Origin: Sipunculus nudus
Taxonomy: Eukaryota > Annelida > Sipuncula > Golfingiida > Sipunculidae
Length of the DNA stretch: 64,000 nt
Direction of reading: 5' to 3'
Assembly (NCBI GenBank): GCA_026874595.1
Contig: CM049316.1
Coordinates: 12,516,839-12,580,838 of the forward strand
Shown here in pieces: positions 1 through 12,894 of this stretch. A program made the position numbers and the translations under genes. The notes under the pieces were generated by a model that worked only from the letters and a program-made list of their open reading frames with translations, did no database searches and had not been told where the DNA came from. Positions within the stretch are counted from its first letter, which is position 1; every line of letters begins with the position of its first letter.

Positions 1-444
1 TTATTTATGATTAACATAATTTGTCCGATTAAGTCAAAATTCAACAAAAAGTCGTAGGTTTTATATGTAACCATGCTTTATATGTATAATTATGAAAAGT
101 GACAATTGTTATTGAAAATTAACATTAATAATCTGTCAGATTTAGGCCAAAGTTTTAAATATAACCATACTTTATAATTTATATTTATAAAATGGCACAT
201 ATAAATCAGCAAGGATATGATTTAACATGGATATTTTCAGGGTCTTGACATCTATGAAAGTACTTACTACTTATATGAACATATAATGTCAGATAGGGAA
301 CAATTTATTCGCAATTATTTGATACATGTTTGCAGGAAATAATTACACAGAAGCAGTGCTGTTTGCATGAGTCAATATTGGTACATATCATATAAATAGG
401 GTATATAATCACAATGGAAGCATTGATCAGTAATAATTATTCAG
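1..444. other. AT-rich DNA, no feature seen
   Basis: No open frame of note, no inverted or tandem repeat of useful length. It is the left flank of the Harbinger-type element that follows. Confidence 0.6.
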
Positions 445-773
445 TAAGGCCAGACTTTTTTAATTTTTCGGTTTACGAACCCGCCGACCTCCGATTTCCT
501 CATTTCAGAAAAAAAATAAAATTGTCATTTTGACTTTTTTTCCTTTTATATTGCGTCGCCGTATCCAACACGGTTGTTGACAAATCAGAAAGCTTAGTCA
601 TCTAAGCTCTCTGGACAATTGATATGTTTATTGACCGTGTGTATTAGATCACCTCAAACGTTAGAACTCTTATGATTGGCTAATAAGGTCCAAGCCAATC
701 ACAGTAGGGTATCCTTGGGCCATAAATGCAATTGATTGGCCATCAAGTAGTCAAAAGATTCAGCAGGGAAAAT

Positions 774-1171
774 GAGAATTCTTGGAGAGTTTTCAAAGTT
801 CGTTTTCTGCACTACAGTTGCATTTCCAAAGCAGCGTTTATGTCATATTTACCTAGTTAAACATATTTGTTTTAGATAGATGTGAATGAGAAAAGAAAAT
901 TATTTTGGTTGCATAGCGGCTTTACCAGCTTGCCACCGTTAATAACTTGCTGGATATACAAACAAATTTACTTCTTAAGACTAATTATTGCATTCAAAGT
1001 CAGACGCTATTTACTACTGCAAATTGGCTAAGTTTCACAAGTTTACTCTTAAAAAATATTATAACTTGTCAAAACTTTAAACTTAACGCTTAAAAGAAAA
1101 TTACTGAACAGATGAAATTATATGTACTTCAGGAGGTCGTCATGTATTCTTTGAAAACTCCAGGAATTCTC
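774..1171. repeat. nested inverted repeat inside the Harbinger-type element
   Basis: The arm at 774-798 (GAGAATTCTTGGAGAG then TTTTCAAAG) reappears inverted at 1149-1171 with one mismatch and a 2-base length difference. The arms enclose about 350 bp. It may be an older element into which, or around which, the larger element grew. No convincing target duplication was seen. Confidence 0.6.
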
Positions 1172-1506
1172 AAGGTTTCTGCAGGATTTCCAACTATCTG
1201 TAGTCTTTGTGGCGCGGGTTGAAGCGTAGGCTTTGAGGGTATTTTTTATAGTCAAAACAAAAGCAAGCTAAAATCAAAGCCATTTAAAATTTAGAAACTT
1301 TGAAAGGATTCATTTAATTGTTCCAAGCTGGAAGCTTTAATGTGTATGGATGCCGAAAAGCAGTACCTGACTGACAGTGGCCAAGTGACGGCATATTAAA
1401 CCGAGTACGGTACTTACTGTCACGGCCGTGGTAAGAAATGCAGATCTTTATTAATAAATATTAAAAGATTATATATACTTTTTTAAACTTTTAAAATAGT
1501 TGAATT

Positions 1507-1614
1507 ATTCAATGTGACCTCCAATGGAAACCTCACTTTATTAGCAGTTGTTGTATAATCATTTAATGTGATCTCCAATGGAAACCTCACTTTATTAGCA
1601 GTTGTTGTATAATC
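1507..1614. repeat. 54-bp tandem duplication
   Basis: Two adjacent 54-bp copies (1507-1560, 1561-1614) differ at only two positions, so this is a recent local duplication inside the Harbinger-type element. Confidence 0.9.
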
Positions 1615-2280
1615 AAAGGACTATCAAACATGCGCAACACCAAAAAGGAAAGGTCATGGTTATGACTCAAACAACTCGAGTTCCATGTTGTTGACATTTG
1701 ATAAACAATAGGCAAATAGCTGCAAGTTGCTCATTGATATTGTCATTTACGACTGAAAAATAAAACTTCAGTCTATCATGCTAGCAGTGAATATTTAGTT
1801 TTCTCCTTGCATATCTGACAAAAATATATTATTTTGTATTTGTATAAGTATTTGACTGGTCTTTAATTTGTAAAACTTTATAAAATAGGCAGTTCACTCG
1901 GCAGGGACAGTGACTAAAGTTTTATTTCAGGTGTGTATGAAATCATATATAAGTTATACTGTTTAAACCTATGATTTGTCATTATTTTACCTTCGATGAC
2001 ATTTGAATGGCTTGAAATAACATGGCACACGCATGATTCATGTGGAAAACTCAAGAGGATGATGATAATATTTTAATTTTTATATATTATTTTATATATT
2101 TTATATAGGTTTATAAAGTGCCTTTTTAAAAATGAATTTTATAACCCAACTGTACAAAACAGGATTCACGAACACCAGTATCAAGGTTTGTTCCATTTTT
2201 TTTTTTTTTTTCCCTACCTCCTACCTATCACTTTTGTCAAACATGTTCGTAAACCAAAGAATTAAAAAAGTCTGGCCTAA

Positions 2281-3928
2281 ACAAATCATATAAAACATGC
2301 TATATATGTGTATGTAGTAACAGTAAAACAAGGGAAAAAAAAACAGTAGTACAAGGGACTCATTATTTCACATATGTGATCTTTAATATAAGGAGTAAGG
2401 ACTTGGCAGCAATAATATCTGAATTAGTACTTATGGTAAGTCATCAAAGTGTTATATTTTCATATGTTTGTATATATGTATTCATGGGATAATATATTTA
2501 AGTACAACAGAATGCCAGAAGATGGCACCAATTGTACAAGTATATATCAGTTAACTGAATACTGTGGTTGGCTTTGTGTTTGTAGGGATTTCACATTTGA
2601 AATATTCACAAAACAAAAATTGTTGTGAAAATGATGCCTTAATTTATGAATAATGTGCTCCATCAATACAGGGGTCAGAGTTTTCATTTATGCAGTATCC
2701 TCATTAGTTTCTCAGGTATATTGTTTGTGCATTTGAAGACAAAAGTTACAAGGCAAAAGACTATTATTATTAAAAAAATATTAAAACAGATATTTTATGT
2801 TACCAGTTAATTGGAGAATGATATTATAGATAAAATATTATTTGTCAGTAATGAAAGAATTCTACTTGACCTCAGAACTGTAGGTCATTGGTTAAAAATA
2901 ACAGGTGAAAATGAAATTTACACAAGTTTACAATTTTTTTTCTGGGAAGTAAAAGTTGAGGTTTTGAGGTCTTATGGGTCAGTGGGATAGGGAGATTTAA
3001 AATCAAACTATGTATGTTGGATCCTGTCCCTGGAGATACCATATAATATCAGTAAACTGAGGGACTTACATTTTGTAGATGTAGCATTTGACTGTGTCAC
3101 AGAGTCATCAGCTGACTGGTGTGCTTATTGATCATAGTATGAATAACATTGTTTCAAGGTTTTCAGCAATGTGATTATGTTTGTTTTTTAGACTTTGTCA
3201 TAATTATCCAGCTTTATAAATGCAGTGTGTGTTAAACCATACAAAAAAAATTGTTAAACAATATAAATGTGTGTTGTGCTTTGATATCATTGAAACCATT
3301 ACAGGAATAGCAGAATATTGGAAAGGAAAAAGACTATTTAAAAAAAATCATTAAAAAGCCGAGCAATATAAAGTTCTGACAGTGACAAGGGTTGGCGAGG
3401 GAAGATGTGGAACCTGTCATGTCAGTAGTCATTACAGATGATCAATACCCTACCGCAAGAACCAGGCGCACTATTAAACCAGTCCGCTCGCACGTTTTAC
3501 TGCTCCATGGGAATATTAATGTTATTTATCAGTGGACGTGTGTCTGAGAGTTTTCCCAGTGTTCTTATTGTGACATTTTTATATGGACTGACACTGGTGG
3601 ATTCAAGTGAATTAATCATTCTTTTGGTATTTAAGTGTCTTAGTTATTACTGAGAGGGGTCCTGCATTTAGTTTTTTTTTTTTTATTAAAGATAGGTACG
3701 TGCCTGCAGATTGCATGGTCTTGCAGTCACTTGAATCACATTGATAGTAAAATCATGATATAAATGTTATGTAGAATATTTTTTTAGGGGGGGACTGGTA
3801 ATTAGATGTGCCTATAGTTGTTAAAAGAGGCCTACCGGTATTCCAATATTTGAAGCCTATTAACTAAAGATACTCTCATAAACATTTCATAAATAAAGGC
3901 AAAAAAATCATTAAACCCACTCCACACA
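2281..3928. other. AT-rich DNA, no gene seen
   Basis: Only short chance frames are present (for example 71 codons at 3438-3653). The stretch holds homopolymer A and T runs and no repeat shared with the rest of the window that I could detect. Confidence 0.5.
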
Positions 3929-4026
3929 GGCTGTTTGTTTTGTTTATATCCACCTGTTCATAGCTTGTGGCGGACTCCCCAAAATAATCCAAACACATTC
4001 AATAAGGACATTTGGTGACAAGTCAG
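3929..4026 (+). repeat. short dispersed repeat, copy 1
   Basis: About 100 bp starting GTTTGTTTTGTTTATATCCA is similar to 49918-50015, in the same orientation. Both copies run through CC-rich then CAA-rich blocks and end near GACAAGTCA or GGCAAGTCA. The family is unidentified. Confidence 0.6.
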
Positions 4027-5278
4027 ATGAACCAGAGATTTGCAAAGGGCATTTTACAACTGATGACTTATTTTTCTGTTTGTAAACATTGGCTCATGTT
4101 CCATGTTTACTTACAGTTTGTAGTTAAGCTCATACATCCATCATAGAGGTGTTATAAAAAATAATTTTACTTAACAGGTATTGCCTACAGTTCATTAATA
4201 TGTACACATAGAAAGCCAGAAATCACATAAATGTTACAGAGCAAGCAGGTGAATAGCTAGCTTTAAGACCTCAGAATAGTAGGTTCCAGCTTCAATCTAT
4301 TTCAACACCTCCAAGACAAAGCATTCGTAAAATTCTCAAATCAATTATTTATATTGTTCATAGCTGTAGCTTTCACCTGTATCACACGGTCACCATCAGC
4401 AGACCCCTTGCTTGAAAACAACTATTGGTACACACTGAAACCCAGCTTGCATTATTTTGTGTTAGAACTATTATTGTTTTGTGTTTTGCATCCTATATTT
4501 CTGATGCTGTTTTGTTTCCATTTTTGTTTTTGGTATGTCATGTTTTTTATATGTGTGTTGATTTTTTTAAAATGTACTAAGGACTGTTATGAATACAGAA
4601 AGTAAAAGTTGGAACCCCGTACTTTCAGACTGCCATGAAGTTTATTTATTTAAAAAAAATAGCTAAATACCATATTGAAACTGTCAGGGTTTAAGCACAT
4701 GCCCGTATATTTCAGAACTAAAAAATGTCTCAAATCTTGAATTTTAGAACTAAGAACTAAGGAATATCTTTAAGTCAAGGGGGCATAGTTCAAATATTGT
4801 GGGCATAAATCATATTTAGAAAACTGCAGGCAAAAATCATATTTAGAAAAGTTCTTGCCAGGAGTTTGCACCTGAGCCTAAGTTGTTTTTTGCCGGTCGA
4901 CATGATACATTCAGAAAGGGCATCAATCATGCTCTCAAGAGGATATTGGTAGATTAAATATATCACATATCTCAGAGCTTGTATAGTCATTAATCAATAG
5001 GATTTAAACAATAAACTATAACATCCACTTCCTTCTAGCTAAATCACAGTCATATGAATGAAATTTGTGTGTATAGTCATTAAATCTACCTAGACCTGGG
5101 AGCACCCTGGTTTATTTAATGAACAGGTTTTCCAACAGGCAGCCTCAAGGAAAATGTGATTAACATTGTTCTGCAAGAAATTGATCACTTTATCTATGAA
5201 GCATTTAGTGCTCTAAATGGCTGCTTTAGTGGCTTTTCCCACTGATACACTGATTTGCTCTCTGCTTTAGGGACTTTA
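4027..5278. other. AT-rich DNA, no gene seen
   Basis: Frames at 4354-4605 (+) and 4790-4990 (-) are short, of low-complexity hydrophobic composition, and expected by chance at this base composition. Confidence 0.5.
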
Positions 5279-5323
5279 TGCTTGAAGTTTTATCCTGTAT
5301 CTGCTTGAAGTTTTATCCTGTAT
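5279..5323. repeat. 23-bp tandem duplication
   Basis: The string TGCTTGAAGTTTTATCCTG followed by TAT occurs twice, with starts at 5279 and 5302. Confidence 0.85.
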
Positions 5324-5910
5324 GATACAAAGTAAAAGTGATTTCCCCAGGCTGCAGTCATGGATACCTCCGCTATGAAAGTCATAATCAGACTTTCCTG
5401 TGTTGAAGTGTATACTCCCATGGAGTTATATAATCAGTGGTAGACAGTTGTCATACCTGTCTGTAGGTTCCTTATCTGGATTGCAAGCAACAGCAGACAG
5501 GCTGAATGTTCAAAGAACTAGCTCCTGTGTATTGTAACTCCATTGTTCTCCACAGTGTGATAGAAGACTAAAATGGTTCACTGCAGAATAACAACAGGCC
5601 TGGCCCCTAATACCTATGAATGGGCTGGTGCTTGGCCCATACACAGAAACTGCCTGATGTCACAATGGTAAAGAATCCTTTGAAATAAAATAAAATGTAT
5701 AATGGTGATCTATAATAATTCAAGAATTTTAATGGAATATTGCTTTGGTGTAACATAATCATTCACTAAATTTCATCAACATCTGTTCATAGCTGTTTGT
5801 GTAAAGTTTTTAACAGTCAAAACAAGTAACAGACAAAGAAAAAATATGATATTTCACCACTTCATTAATTTGTTAAAGCTCTCATCACCACTATTTCTGT
5901 TTAAGTCAGC

Positions 5911-6033
5911 CTACCTGCCTGGAGTTCACAATCAGTGATTTTTACATAAAATAATGGAGCAAAACACAAACCCACCTGCCTAGAGTTCACAAACAGTGAT
6001 ATTTACACAAAATTGAGGAAGCGAAACAAACTT
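5911..6033. repeat. 61-bp tandem duplication
   Basis: ACCTGCCTGGAGTTCACAA at 5913 recurs with small changes at 5974. Matching sequence continues through the CAGTGAT and TTTACA blocks, giving two diverged copies. Confidence 0.75.
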
Positions 6034-8786
6034 AATTTTGTTTTGAAGTTTACAGCTTTGGTTGAAAAGAATTAATCACATTTATTATTGATGGTGTGAG
6101 GAGAAAAAATGATTGCACGGAAACGATGTCACCATCTGATGTCATTTGGTTTTTGTTTCAATGCTAGATAAGTGTGGGATGTGAGTAAATTAGGGAATAT
6201 ATTGCGAATTTATTCTCTGATATGAGAGTTGAAACAAAGGCACATCTTTATAAGCTGGGCCACAGTTCAGAAGTGAAAGGATCTTTTACAGATCCCCTTC
6301 AAGTGAAAAGATCAAAGGGATCAAGCATTCATTAAATTTTCAAAGGGACCATTACAGTTAAATCTGCAATTTACAGTCAACACTGCCGGCTCAATGAGGC
6401 ATTTCTGTTTCAGTATTATCTCTTTTCCTGCAAAACCAATTTAGATTCAGACAATTTTTTTATGAGCTCTCTGTGCTCCATTTACAAAACAACGAAGTAA
6501 TACTGTTCATTCCAAGAAGCAGCCGACACACAGAGTAATATTTATTTCAATCCCTTCTACTGAATAATAAATATTATTAATGGTCCCTGATGAGAGATAC
6601 TATTTCTTAAGTTTGTTCTGTACAAAAAAAGTTTCTGTGCTATTTCTACTAAGTTCCCAGGTTCTGCCAGTTTTTTTAACTTGGAAAGAATGATGGTTCT
6701 GTACAAATAATATTAATGATAATAATATCCTGATTGAGTATTTTTAAATAGAGCTTTATATTTTATGCAAATTATATGTTCATATTGTGGTTGAAACTTG
6801 AAATCACAACTGATGTTAGATAAACTATTTCTGGCAGGTTCTTGGAAAATTATGGAAAAAAGCACAAACTGATATTTAAAATCTTATCATAAACCCAAGA
6901 TCATCTCAAAATTGAACATTAAGGGTACTGACTACCGAGTCCAAACACATGCCGCAAAAAAAAAGAAACTTGTATCAAAGCCATTTAGAGAAAGCAACAA
7001 CTTATAAACTGATCATGGTAAAGTCATACCAGATATATATGCCTATTTTGACTTAATGTCATATTTTAAATTGATTCAGCAGAACATAAATAGCTATATA
7101 TGTATAATATCAATTGGCACTTGGGAGCACCTCCTTGGCTCTCTGCTGGTTTTGCTGGTTTTACCGGTATGTTGGCTGAGGTTGGATTGTGCTCCTGTCC
7201 TGGATGTCATATTTAAACTCATTGACTGGCAGCTAACTTGGGTGTAGGAAAATGTTTTGGACATTTCTCTGTTCACTTCTCCAAGACTTTCATAAAGTCA
7301 CTTAATTCTTTCAGATTGATATTAATTAAAGACCTCACATGATGGACAGTATCTTAAGATTCCAGTTATAGATGAAATATGGCCACTTTTTCTCTTTTTC
7401 CCCATATCAAACAGTAAAACACAATTAAAACAGTACCTTGAGTTTTACATGTGAAAATTTCAATACAAGAAAATGCAGTTTCCTATGTTATTGAAGATGA
7501 AGGTCATAATTATTATTTTATCATTTAGGGCACTTATCTTTTGAAGAAATGTACTGGTTGTGATAATTATGATATACATAGTTTATGGCACCTTACACTA
7601 CAGGTTTGTTGTGTTAAGTGAAGCATATTAATGTGTATATGTTTAGTCATAAATCACCATTATCTGATAAATGCAATGGGGAAAAGTAAAGCTTAAAGGA
7701 AATAGAGAACATTGTTTTATCACTGTATTACATAACAATTACCCTAATATTGCACCAGCATTTGCATGTATCAATTATTACAGACTATTTAGAAAATATC
7801 CTTCTGGAGAAAACAGGGTGTATGAAGTAATGCAGGACCTGAACTAATGCAGACATTACCGTAGTATCATTCATGCTGGATTATTGTGAGAATTGAAGAT
7901 TAATGAGTGTTCAGTAACATCAGTTTTCTTTTAGCTTAAGAGAAAAAAAATCTCCCAAACCTGAGATGCTTTATAATAGTTAAATTATACAGATCAGTAT
8001 CTCTCATGGTCATTGTGACAACCAAACACTTAAGTTATAAAAAAAACCTGTAATTGCAGCCTAAATATGTAACAGCATTTGGCAGATGTAAGGTGGCAAG
8101 TCATCTATCAATCAGTCATTTATGAATTACCAAATAATAGATCATGATTACACTATCATTAATAATGTCAGCTTAATCTACTATTTATCTTACTGCAGTA
8201 GGACAATATGATTAACGAAAGGTTCATCCTGGGATTCTTTTTTGTCACATTCTCTCCAGTGTTTAATCAGTTATACTACTATATAGACATCTAGCCTTTT
8301 GGCCTACATGTCACGTTTCTTCTAGATGCATGAGTGTTAAAGAGTCATCTGTCAGACCTACCTAGGAGCAGGGAAGCTCTTGATGATCCTGTCATTCTGA
8401 ACTTAGGATAAATAAAATAAAAGTTATATGTATGTTAACATAAATTGTTGATAAAGATCTCAATGGCTTAGATTTGATATCTTGGTAAGTTTTTGTAGGT
8501 GAATGAGCTGCCCTCAGATTCTGTTTAGTTTGTTGATAAAAATAATAGAGCAATCTTAGCTAACGAACGAAATGACATTGTGTCACATAATTCATCTTTG
8601 ATTATATGAATAAATATAAATTAATCTGAACTGTACATTTGTCATTGTTAAAACAGGGCAGCATAGAAGCTTGTTTTATGTAGGGCCATTGCCTGCTAAA
8701 GCCTGAAATGCAGAGAGGTTGAAGTGAATAAGGTTGATAAAACTCTGGAGAAATGACATGGTGGATTACAGCTTTGTGAACCTATT
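6034..8786. other. AT-rich DNA, no gene seen
   Basis: About 2.7 kb without a recognisable gene, RNA or repeat. The overlapping short frames at 7056-7276 lie on both strands of the same segment and look like chance. Confidence 0.5.
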
Positions 8787-9438
8787 AGGAATGTGATAGA
8801 AAATAAATGAAATAAGTGCTAACTATCAGGGAAGTGATAGAAAATAATTGAAATTTGGGCTAACTAACAGGAATCTGATCGAAAATAAATGAAATTTGGA
8901 TTATTTATCACCAATGTATTGGAAAATAATTGAAATTAGGGCTAACTATAAGAAATGTGATAGAAAATAATTGAAATTAGGGCCATATCAGGAATCTAAT
9001 AAAAATAATTGAAATTAGGGCTAAATATCAGGAATGTGATAAAAAATTATTCAAATTCAAATTAACTTTCAGGAATGTGATGGAAAATAATTGAAATTAG
9101 GGCTAACTTTCAGGAATATGTGATAGAAAATTATTGAAATTAGGGCTAACTATGAGGAATTTGATAGAAAATGATTGAAATTAGGGTTTACTATAAGGAA
9201 CGTGTTAGAGAATGATTGAAATTAAAATAACCATCAGGAATATGATAGAAAATAGTTTAAACGTGAGCTTTCAGAAATGGGATGGAATATATTTGAATTT
9301 AGGGCTGTCAGGAATGTGATTGAAAATATTTGAAATTAGGGCTAATTATTAGGACTTTGAGATAAATAAATTGAAATTAGGGCTATAACTATCAGGGATA
9401 TGATAATAACTGTAATATGGGCTAGGCCTAACTATCAG
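8787..9438 (+). repeat. 41-bp minisatellite, 16 copies
   Basis: Sixteen head-to-tail units of about 41 bp can be read. Each opens with AGGAATGTGATAGAAAATAA, continues with TTGAAATTAGGGCTAACTAT and ends in C. Units vary from 37 to 43 bp with many substitutions, so the array is old. There are no unique spacers between conserved repeats, which rules out a CRISPR reading. Confidence 0.9.
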
Positions 9439-10180
9439 CTATCAGCTTCTTATCTATCACTGGCCTGGGCCTGGGGCTCAGTAATCAATGAAATTATGAG
9501 AGAAATGTCATTATTGATTATAAGCAAGGGATATTCATAAAATGTAGATATTTCAAGAAAAGAGAGACTGTAAAATATAATGAAAAAAAATGTGTAGGGG
9601 AAGCCTACAGCCTCCTTCCACCAGGATGCTAATCAAACTATCATTTGTCTACACTTCACAGATGAGCTGCAGAACAAACAAGACCTCTAATACTTGATGA
9701 ATAGCCCTGGAGAAATTGCCCAATGTCTCAGTGGATAATAATCCTTTCTTTAAAGATATAATTTGGTATTCCAGATGATCGCCAAAATTAAATGGATTTT
9801 TCCTAATACATATGTCATCCTAACCCTCAGTAAACCTCATAAAACTCTGTTCAGTGAGTTTATAACAGATAAATTAACCAAGTAATGAAAGAAAGGGAAA
9901 ATATATAATATTATTTACTTCATCACATGATGAAGATATATAATAACAGATTTGGTATTTGTTGTATCATCTGTGACATAATGACTAGTATTGTCTCTCA
10001 TGACAGCTTCGTTCTGTCTCCTAACACATCTTACACATAGTCTGCTCATCCGTAGGATAAAGACTGATTCAAACAAGTATATATGTCCCCCACTGTCACC
10101 CGAAGGCTCCATGGACAGATGTCATGAAATGGTCAGCATCTGCCCATCAAAAATATTGTATTAGCCTAATAAATTTAAAT
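9439..10180. other. AT-rich DNA, no gene seen
   Basis: A 65-codon minus-strand frame at 9915-10112 has no recognisable features. Nothing else is visible. Confidence 0.5.
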
Positions 10181-10745
10181 GAATTGACGTTCAGTCACCA
10201 TTCTTACAACATTGATGCACCTCGTAGAGAGCTAGGTCGGGTTGGAATATGGTTGACTTTTTACAAATTTTTTATAGTCACAGAGGCTATCTTGCTAAAA
10301 TGATCTAATCGCAATAACATTATGTAAATGCAATAACTTGAACAGAATTTGTGGGACAGTCACCAAAATCACACCATTGATGCTTCTCATTATGGGCTCC
10401 GTCAATTTTGAGTATGAATGACCTTGGCATACTTTTTTTTAGGTCACAGAGGCAATCTTGCAAGAATGATTTTATTGCAATAATTTGAAAGAAATTGAGG
10501 CACAGTAAAAAAACTCACAGCATTAAAGCATCGCATGACAGGCTAGCTAGTTCAATTATGAATATGAAAGACCTTGATTCATTTTTCAAGGTCACAGATT
10601 CAGTCTTGCTGAATTTATGTTAGCATAGTAACGAAAAATATTAGAGGCACAGTCACCATACATTCAATTGATGTGACTCATGAAGGGCTAGGACAAGTTT
10701 GAACGTGGATGATCTTGCAACAGTTTTCAAGGTCACGCAGGCATT
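10181..10745 (+). repeat. degenerate tandem repeat, about 4 units of 140-166 bp
   Basis: GGTCACAGAGGC-like blocks recur at 10276, 10442, 10590 and 10731. Each is preceded by TTGACCTTG-like text and an ACAGTCACC block. Spacing is 166, 148 and 141 bp. It resembles the core arrays of the rolling-circle-like elements further right, but no element ends were found around it. Confidence 0.7.
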
Positions 10746-11490
10746 AATGTTTTTTTCTGATATTAGATTCATTGGTCCTTTTAAGAAATGTCTTTCAAAC
10801 TTCTTACTGGTAGTCCAACCTTTCTTTCAGAAATATGTTAATACAGAAAATATAAATTACTTTCTACATATATTCATTTGGTTTTCAAGTGAGAAAGCAG
10901 AGAACATGAGAGACATTGCCTAGTGAAATGTAAAGAGTGCTGGTTTTTATTACACTATATATGGGCCCAAAGCCTGATCTAAAATAGATGGACATGGAGA
11001 GGTTCATGTGGGAGATATGAAATGGAAAGCATGCTCTAAATGAGATAATAAAGGAATCATTGCGATTTTGATTAAGAAAATTTAGTTTCAGGATTCATCA
11101 TCAATTTATATATGCAATATATATGCTCAAGACAAGTTTAGATACCTTCAGCCTGTCTGTGTTATTCAGTTATAATGCATACTGCATGGCATATGAATAA
11201 ACCTCCAAAGCTTTTATATACCATCCGGTAACATTTTTATGGATCCCTCTGACATCATTAGACTTTTAATATTTTTCAGCATTCATAGGGTATTTAGTGA
11301 CTGGTGGCATCAGATGAAAACAGTACTTCAGAAAGCTGATATTTGATGTCATTTATTCATGGTTTGTTTTCATAATCATTGCTCACATGGCCACACATAT
11401 GCTTATTAATAAGTTTTATTAATGATGACATATGCTGTACAATTCTAAAATTCTATTTATTCCACATGAAAATATCATGATTTATTAAAA
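10746..11490. other. AT-rich DNA, no gene seen
   Basis: A 74-codon frame starts in the repeat before it and ends at 10923. Its composition is that of translated AT-rich DNA. No other feature was found. Confidence 0.5.
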
Positions 11491-11492
11491 TA

Positions 11493-11655
11493 CAGTGAGA
11501 CCTCCCTTAACAACCACCTCCATTTTAGGGACCACCTCCAAATAATGACAATTTTTCACAGTCCCGATTCTGTTTTCTATTTATATTAGACCTCTCTTAG
11601 ATGACCACCTTGTAAATGTAACCACTTTCACGGATGTAATTTTGAGGTTTCACTT
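11493..11655. mobile_element. mariner-type MITE, 163 bp
   Basis: The left end reads CAGTGAGACCTC and the inverse of the right end reads AAGTGAAACCTC. TA flanks both ends (11491-11492 and 11656-11657), as expected for Tc1/mariner. A CCTCCCTTAA...ACCACCTC block near the left end is echoed by CCTCTCTTAGATGACCACC in the middle. The element is far too short to encode a transposase. Confidence 0.8.
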
Positions 11656-11657
11656 TA

Positions 11658-12722
11658 TCTTCATCTGCAGTAATGTTTTGGAACAGATTTGTCATAGACT
11701 GATAGGATTTTACAACATGGCAGTTTTGAAATAGGATTTTCCCCCTTTGTACTTTACATCATCAGAATTTACCAGCCTGACCGTTTTGGCCTACACTTAG
11801 TTCTTACTTCTCTTGGTGTAGGATATTCCATTATAATATTTCTTGTGGAGGATTTGCTGGCATATTACATTTTCAGCCTTGTAATTGTAGCATTAAATAT
11901 TTTAGCTAAGTACTCTTTATGCATAAGATTTTCTGGCCTAGGCTTATAAATTTCCATGATAGCACATTTAAAGTACTAGCATGGACTAAGTTGACCAAGA
12001 TTTTAAATATATTTATTATACAGATTGACATAGCAGACTTTTTATTAATATACCGATAGACATTTGCTGACATGAGATGAAGCAAAAGAATTCTTATACC
12101 TACATGCCTTTTGTGACATGTGGGCTGTCATATGGTGCCATACTAGTCTCTCCACAATCAACCATTTCATTCACTAATAAAAATCTAAACATTTACTGCT
12201 GGCTGGTTTATTGATAAACAGTGAATGAAGCCAGACAGTATATAGGTATGTCAAACAGCAGAATGATGAGCACTCTGTCTGTAATAAATACAGTTACACA
12301 GTTATAACTTTACTGTTTATGCAATGCTCTTGTTCCATTCATTCTAAAATTTAATTCAATCAACCACTGCTTGCATGGGAACATTCTTTGTGTATCATCA
12401 CCAGGTGTTGGCACATGGCCAAGACTCTCTGACCATTTTTTTTTACCAATGAGAGCAGGGCATTCCTAGGTGTTCTTGACTAAGCAAGTTTGCTGGCTTT
12501 ACACAGTACAAATAATACATGGGTCTCCTGGTGGTATTATTATCATGGCAAATGCTTTCAATATTTTTTTCCCCAATTATTTTTAGGTTTTCTGAGTTCT
12601 GAACCATGGTGAGGCAGGATATGTAATCTGCAAGAATTTCAAGATGTTCACTCAGGAAGATCTGTCTCAGGTGACATTCAGCTGTGGCTGATATGCTTCT
12701 GTGTTATCCCTGAAGTCAGTTG
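11658..12722. other. AT-rich DNA, no gene seen
   Basis: Nothing supported. A poly-T run at about 12439 and generic AT-rich sequence. Confidence 0.5.
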
Positions 12723-12894
12723 TGAGCAGACCATGGCCCACACTGGTCTGCAAATCATGGCAGACAGAGCTGGGCAAACCATAGCCCACAAGGGTGCATG
12801 GGCAAACTATGGCCCACAGTAGTGAGCAAACCATGACTTACAGAGGTTGGCAAACTATGGCCCATAAGGGTGGGCAAACTATGGTCACATATGG
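12723..12894 (+). repeat. 24-bp minisatellite, 7 units, with hAT-terminus-like unit
   Basis: Seven units follow the pattern TGGGCAAACTATGGCCCACA plus about 4 bases. Six are 24 bp and one is 28 bp. The unit core GGCAAACTATGGCCC resembles the outer terminus of some hAT transposons, so the array may have grown from a transposon end. Confidence 0.8.

Larger units (their letters stand above)
448..2277. mobile_element. Harbinger-type non-autonomous DNA transposon, 1.83 kb
   Basis: The two ends form 33-bp terminal inverted repeats. The left arm (448-480) starts GGCCAGACTTTTTTAATT, and the reverse complement of 2245-2277 matches it at 31 of 33 positions. The element is flanked by TAA on both sides (445-447 and 2278-2280), a 3-bp duplication that fits the PIF/Harbinger rule of TWA targets. 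No frame inside could be a transposase, so mobilisation in trans is inferred. The interior holds a 54-bp tandem duplication and a second, nested inverted repeat. A different superfamily with a 3-bp duplication cannot be excluded from the ends alone. Confidence 0.85.

Noticed and set aside
8787-9438. CRISPR-like regular repeat
   Set aside because: The units are contiguous and diverged, with no unique spacers, in a eukaryotic context.
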